Below, piece after piece: positions 59,329 through 64,000 of a DNA stretch of 64,000 bases. The stretch covers positions 235,277 to 299,276 of the forward strand of contig JBEWZL010000219.1 of NCBI GenBank assembly GCA_045837725.1, written 5' to 3'. The notes under the pieces were generated by a model. The model was not told the DNA's origin. It did not search any database and worked only from the letters and a program-made list of their open reading frames with translations. Each line of letters begins with the position of its first letter. Positions within the stretch are counted from its first letter, which is position 1. The DNA is from Vermamoeba vermiformis. Taxonomy: Eukaryota > Tubulinea > Echinamoebida. The position numbers were made by a program, and so were the translations under genes.

Positions 59329-59353
59329 CACGGGCGAGCGAAGCGAGCCCGTG
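59329..59353. repeat. GC-rich near-palindrome
   Basis: CACGGGC at 59329-59335 and GCCCGTG at 59347-59353 flank GAGCGAAGCGA. It could form a strong hairpin and stands out against AT-rich surroundings. Confidence 0.5.
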
Positions 59354-59686
59354 CAACAGCACCAAATCGCCGGTCCAGCAAATCAAGCTGCTGGACTGCT
59401 AAATCAACGCGAACACGTAATTTTGAACACGTCGCGAACAGAAGCACAACACAGCAGATTTAAGTAAGTTATTTATTGTCATAATAATATCAATTGCTAT
59501 ATTCAATGCTAGATCGTGTCCCGAGTGACACGAATCTAGATTTAAAATTCAAGACTTTCGGTTATTTAGCTAACCGAAGTCAAATTACATTATAATAAAT
59601 TACAATAACTAACATATTAATATTTTAGGTTCTATTTGATTACTTTTGGCCCTTAATTCAATTTCGAGTCAGATTTGAAAACGTAA

Positions 59687-60875
59687 ATGGCCGGTAAGTG
59701 TCGCGATTTTTATTTCATTACTTTCGCACGAGTATTAACAGTTTTTAACAGAATTTTCTTGCAATTATTGCGAGAAGAAGTTCAGTAAAATCGGAAAGTT
59801 GAATTTCCACGTCAAAGACTGCCACCCCGAAGACGAGACGAGCAAGAAGTGCCCATTATGCAATAAAACATTTGGTTCTGTCTCAAACAAACTGCGGCAC
59901 GAGCAAACTGGCTGTCCAAAGGAGCGGAAGATTGTTTGGATTCCGCCCGAGGATGTGAATAAAGAGAAAATTAATCATCGCCATGTGAACCAACGCAATC
60001 AATTGACAGACAACTCTCTCGAAATTATTCAAATGTTTAAGCAGTACTTGACAGCTGGCAGTACTTCAACCTTTATGCTCAGTCGCGGCAAACAGCAGCT
60101 AGAAAAGTCAAGTGTCGAGTCGTATGTCAGTCATTTTCGAGTGTATTTAGCATTTGTTGAGGTAAGGTAACTTATTTTGCTTTACTGTTAGCTAACTTAG
60201 CACACAGAGTGCAGAAACTGATCGCGATGTTATTGATTGCTTCCTTCGCGTTAAAACAATTAAAGACTATGTTCGGCACTTGACGGAATCTGAGTACTGT
60301 AAGAAGACAATACTTAACAGATTGCTTGCTTTGGAGAGGTTCTGTGGATTTGTTGAAGAGAAGATTGACAATCTTGCAGCAACCAATCTCACTTCTCGCA
60401 AACGCACCAAGCCATTTGAAAAGACAGTTGCAGAGACATTTGAGTGGCTCAGTGCCCAGATTAAAGTGTATCGTCCAATCGCAACAAAAGAAACCTTGGC
60501 ACGTAACAGCCGTGAGACTTACGAGCAAGAGGGCCGCTGGATATCTCCTCAAAAGCTATTTTCAAAAGAACAAGAGCTTCGAGAGCATATTAACACCTTG
60601 ATTAGTCAGTGCGAAGCAAATCCGGATCGAAGGTACTTTTTGTTTGAAAGGTGGTGTGGTTCTAATTTGTAATACAGACCAACAATGGCAGACATCCAAG
60701 CTATCCAACGCTATTTGTTGTTTGTGTTAGTGGTTCGCAGGCCACCAATGCGAGCTCAGAACTTCCAGCTTTTAATACTCGAGAAAGTTGAAAATCCAAA
60801 AGAAGCCAAGCACAATGCAGTTGTTTTTGAAGGGGAAGAAGTCATTTTGCAGTACAGTGAATACAAAACAAAGGC
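59687..60875 (+). mobile_element. Zinc-finger tyrosine recombinase gene (Crypton-like DNA transposon), N-terminal and first catalytic part
   Basis: Start ATG at 59687; four visible exons with GTAAGT/GTACTT donors. Two C2HC/C2H2 fingers come first: CNYCEKKFSKIGKLNFHVKDCH and CPLCNKTFGSVSNKLRHEQTGC. A helical core-binding domain follows (SSVESYVSHFRVYLAFVE, YCKKTILNRLLALERFCGFV). The catalytic domain starts with VLVVRRPPMRAQNFQLL, the usual place of the first catalytic Arg, and reaches ILQYSEYKTKA with a plausible beta-hairpin Lys. The later His-x-x-Arg and Tyr boxes are not visible; after the donor at 60876 the minisatellite begins. There is no reverse transcriptase nearby, so a Crypton-type DNA element fits better than a DIRS element. 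Exons and introns of host type suggest age or domestication. Confidence 0.6.
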
Positions 60876-60930
60876 GTAAGTAATGTCAATTTGATAATGT
60901 AGATTACTAATTTTATATATACTTGGGGTT

Positions 60931-60944
60931 GACGGACGTTTGGG
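60931..60944 (+). repeat. Left arm of a 14-bp inverted repeat
   Basis: GACGGACGTTTGGG here is the exact reverse complement of 63977-63990, 3 kb away. The pair encloses the minisatellite and the minus-strand gene, so it may mark the ends of an inserted element. No target-site duplication is visible. Confidence 0.4.
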
Positions 60945-60997
60945 TTATGGAAAAAATACTAAGTCGAATGGCCAACGCATGAAATATCCTCTGGACA

Positions 60998-61890
60998 ACA
61001 CCAGAGGTCGTTACCTCCAAGGCGACAACATTGGAGGTCGTTACCTTCAAGGTGAAGACATTTAAAGTCAGGCAGGTTGTTACCTTCAAGGCGACAACGT
61101 CCAATGTCAGGGAGGTCGTTACCCTCAAGGCGACAACGTCCAAAGTTAGGTAGGTCGTTACCTTCAAGGCGACAATGTTGGAGGTTGTTACCCTCAAGGC
61201 GACAACGTCCATCGTCAGGGAGGTTGTTACCTTCAAGGTGACAACGTGAGAGGTCGTTACCTTCAAGTCGACAACGTGAGAGGTCGTTACCTTCAAGGCG
61301 ACAACGTGAGAGGTCGTTACCTTCAAGTCGACGACATCCAAAGTCAGGGAGGTCGTTACCTTCAAGGCGACAACGTCCAATGTCAGGGAGGTTGTTACCC
61401 TCAAGGCGACAACGTCCAAAGTTAGGTAGGTCGTTACCTTCAAGGCGACAACGTTGGAGGTTGTTACCCTCAAGGCGACAACGTCCATCATCAGGGAGGT
61501 TGTTACCTTCAAGGTGACAACGTGAGAGGTCGTTACCTTCAAGTCGACGACATCCAAAGTCAGGGAGGTCGTTACCTTCAAGGCGACAACGTGAGAGGTC
61601 GTTACCTTCAAGGCGACAACGTGGGAGGTCGTTACCTTCAAGGCGACAACGTGAGAGGTCGTTACCTTCAAGGCGACGACGTCAGAGGTCATTACCCTCA
61701 AGGTGACAATGTCCAAAGCAAGGTAGGTCATTACCTTCAAGGCGACAATGTCACAGGTTGTTACCCTCAAGGCGACAACATCAGAGGTTGTTACCTTCAA
61801 AGCGACAACGTCCAAACCCGGGGAGGTCGTTACCTTCAAGTCGACAAAGTTTCAGGTTGTTACCCTAAAAGCTACAACCTCAAAGGTCAA
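60998..61890. repeat. Minisatellite with 30- and 39-nt units
   Basis: About two dozen units share GGTCGTTACCTTCAAGGCGACAAC. Unit lengths are mostly 30 or 39 nt, both multiples of three, so a frame stays open along the array: VVALKVTTS-type decapeptides on the minus strand and RYLQGDNVRG-type ones on the plus strand. A block starting CAAAGTTAGGTAGG at 61141 recurs at 61417, giving a 276-nt higher-order period. The array stops about 30 nt from the stop codon of the minus-strand gene. Whether any of it is translated is unclear. Confidence 0.85.
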
Positions 61891-61918
61891 TACATCAGTG
61901 CAACAATTGAGTGAAGAG

Positions 61919-63290
61919 TTACAATTTTATTTTGTGTTTGAATTTGTTTGCAATCCTACGACACTTTTTGTTAAATCTACGCTTTAATCTTGCAACCTCT
62001 TTGTCGTTGGCTGAGCTCTCATCTTCGCTTTCAGTGCAGTCATCAGAATAATCAGGAAAAGTAACGCTATTAAACATTAGAAATTGATATCAAATTGGAT
62101 TATAACACATACTTGCAGAGAACATCACAATATGGAACAAACATTGTATCAATATCTTCAGATTCTCTCTTTGGTGCAGCAGACTGGTGGTTGCGTGGCT
62201 TTTTGACACGCATCTCGCTAGTTGATAACGCCTTTCTTTTGGAATGACTTGCCTCAGACTAGTACAATTAGCAAAGCTACAGAGATGGACATCATACTAA
62301 CCTTTTGCCAAGCAAAGTAATGAGATAGTCCTGGCCCTTGGAGAACTGTCGCCATTTTACGCCAATTTTGCGGCAAATCAACAGACTCGCATGTCGAATA
62401 ACAAATTTCTTCTTTCCGAGAGACCAAAGTAACACTGTACCAGCTTACTGTTGTTTCGCGACAAGCTTGTTGTCGAAATGAAAACAGCATCACAGATCTT
62501 AAATCAAGCCATCCAAAGTCCATGAAATCGACACAGTTCAGTGCCGAGGATGACATATGTAAAAACTGACCAATAAATTCAGTGCTCATGCGTTGAAGAA
62601 GGTTACGGTTGTGATCATGCTTTAAAAATTGTCTAGCATTGATGAATGGACGTATTTCTATAAAAGATGTGAGTCTTTTGTATGCTGCAAATCTGGTGAT
62701 TACCGAAATAATAATATAGCCGTTGAAGAATCTCATTGACGAGCAACGGACCAAAACCATTAAATAAGCAAGGATCCAGCAGAGCCTCAAACAAAGTGAT
62801 TTGTCGCAAGTAATCACTTTGAGTCGACAAGACAGTTGTAAGGTTTGCGGTAAATAGAGCTGATTCTAAGAGGATGTCAGGGCCATAAACATCCCACACC
62901 AGTTCAGGCTGAAAGACCACCACAGATCTGCCAACCCCTTGATCCACCAACAATAGAGTGTTGCCAGTAACCGTTTTCATTGTTAAAGAGGCTTGCTCTA
63001 CCACAGCCTGTGCCACACTGTCATGAGCAGCAAAAACCAAATAACTGCCCTTAGAAATACACAATCGCAATGCCATTCCCTCATTGAACACGATACCAAG
63101 CTCTCTCCCCCGTGTTTTTACCTACAAATTGTCAATTATACATGTTTTTCAATTTTTTATTACCGCATACAGTTTGTACAGTTAATTTTACTTGCTGTAC
63201 AAGAGTAGGTTTAATTTCGCAAAATTCTTCTAATTTTATCGACTTTTCTAGCCATTGTTGCAACGAAACGCAGTCCGTGTACTCGAGCAT
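61919..63290 (-). CDS. Unrecognised gene in the recombinase/minisatellite region
   Basis: Start MLEYTDCVSLQQWLEKS at 63290. Introns near 63,118-63,190, 62,660-62,705 and two short ones near 62,060-62,290 keep the frame to HKIKL at 61919; about 410 residues. Segments: GSYLVFAAHDSVAQAVVEQA, GNTLLLVDQGVGRSVVVFQPELVWDVYG, DFMDFGWLDLRSVMLFSFRQQ, and a basic nuclear-type tail (KRKALS, RVKKPRN, LKRRFNKKCRR). The mixture of Cys/His and a basic tail suggests a DNA-related protein, perhaps encoded by the mobile element. No family is recognised. It is transcribed toward the minisatellite. Confidence 0.55.
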
Positions 63291-64000
63291 ATTGTAAAAC
63301 TACTTCACAGCCTAAATAAAACTCCTTAGATTTTCTATTGTAGCCGTATAATAATTTAACTAATTATTGCTAATTTAAAAAAAAATTCAATTTGCCTGCC
63401 CCGTGCTTGACCCCGCGTACTTCGAGCAACACCGCCTGTCAATTGCTCGTGGTTTGAACGTGCTTAAGGGTGTACGAAATCACAGATCTCGAATAGTTAA
63501 TTTAATTTAATAAAATTAACAAATATTAGTAAAATAAAGTTATAATACGGCTGTGTGTTATAACTGAAATCGAGAATAATTCATGTGCACTTACGCGATA
63601 AGATCGTTATTGCACAATTTTTGGTTTGTTGTGCACCTAGTCTTTCCATTAAAATAGTAGTAATTATTTAATTTTTTAGTGCTCATTCGAATGAGAATGG
63701 CGCCACTAAATTTTAATCCACGGGTGGGCGGATTAAAATCCGTTTTTCAAACGGGAAATAAACGTTCACGAATGAGCGAACGCGTCCACCGTTTTAGCGG
63801 ACTATAATAGCACTTACCTTGTGCTGCTAGCTGCAATTTGGTCGTGTAAAAGCTCGAATTTTGCTCCGATCTAATTTTAGAAAAGCACGTGACCGCCACG
63901 TGCTTGTGTCACAGAAATTATTTTCCGCATTTGTTTCATTCTAATTAACCTTAACGTAGTCAACAACACAGTAGGGCCCAAACGTCCGTCGTGTTATTGT
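63291..64000. other. Palindrome-rich intergenic DNA at the right edge
   Basis: CTCATTCGAATGAG (63682-63695) is a perfect 14-bp palindrome. ATTTTAATCC (63710-63719) and GGATTAAAAT (63730-63739) are a perfect inverted pair around ten bases. The 14-bp arm CCCAAACGTCCGTC lies at 63977-63990. No gene is seen. Such clusters are common near transposon ends or upstream control regions. Confidence 0.5.

Noticed and set aside
59275-59463. 62-codon basic frame
   Set aside because: It runs through the GC-rich near-palindrome and has no domain; the composition follows the repeat.
60913-61839. 308-codon minus-strand open frame as a separate gene
   Set aside because: It lies almost wholly inside the minisatellite and is open because units are multiples of three. 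It starts inside the array with no promoter or splice logic, so it is listed only as a repeat finding.
1-64000. tRNA or rRNA genes, CRISPR arrays, retroelement genes
   Set aside because: No convincing A/B boxes with cloverleaf, no rRNA blocks, no spaced direct repeats and no reverse transcriptase or capsid motifs were seen by eye. A tRNAscan run would settle the tRNA question.
1-64000. Frequent AGATCT/GGATCC/AGATCC words
   Set aside because: They seemed common in introns and spacers, but my rough count is only modestly above chance and was not done over the whole window.

Overview
This is a 64-kb piece of a eukaryotic nuclear genome, packed with intron-containing genes on both strands. Introns are mostly 45-70 nt, begin GTAAGT or GTACGT, and carry a near-yeast branch site (YTAAC, often ACTAAC) 8-18 nt before the AG. 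The gene mix is typical of a free-living amoeba of the Amoebozoa: a hybrid histidine kinase, a seven-TM protein fused to a TKL kinase, receptor tyrosine kinases with HRDLAARN loops, an NmrA-like protein, a kelch-BTB protein, a secreted mannanase and many surface proteins. A protosteloid or variosean amoeba would fit, but the assignment is an inference from gene content only.

Layout. 1-9.6 kb: an exon of a 7TM-kinase paralogue running off the left edge, then NmrA-like, F-box-like, SGNH hydrolase, an intronless SDR with an apparent one-base frameshift, a PA-domain plus multi-TM receptor-like protein, and a short CCDC93-like NN-CH protein. 9.7-21.2 kb: the intact 7TM-TKL kinase, a CPA2 cation/proton antiporter with a cytosolic USP-like region, a kelch-BTB protein and a WD/beta-propeller protein. 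21.3-33.6 kb: a minus-strand surface block with an EXPERA-domain protein, a DBH-like copper monooxygenase and two near-duplicate receptor tyrosine kinases flanking a Cys-rich vWC/antistasin protein. 34-59 kb: an unrecognised seven-exon gene, F-box/WD40, a small zinc protein, a PhyH-like dioxygenase, N-carbamoylputrescine amidase, a large Ufd2-core protein whose U-box is replaced by a BIRC6/UBE2O-type E2 domain, a TMEM272-like membrane protein, the hybrid histidine kinase, an ankyrin-CobW (ZNG1-like) protein and a GH5 mannanase with a GPI-like tail. 59.2-64 kb differs from the rest: telomere-like TTAGGG repeats, a zinc-finger tyrosine recombinase (Crypton-like), a phase-preserving minisatellite with a 276-nt higher-order period, an unrecognised gene and several palindromes. 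This is accessory or subtelomere-like DNA.

The most novel-looking item is the E4-E2 fusion (43,959-48,683), which puts the chain-elongating Ufd2 scaffold and a ubiquitin-conjugating domain in one chain with no U-box. Next are the 7TM-kinase and PA-7TM receptors, the ankyrin-CobW fusion and the recombinase/minisatellite region. Several genes look intact apart from one shifted base, so part of the apparent breakage is probably assembly error. Gene models here were spliced by eye; internal exon edges are approximate unless stated.
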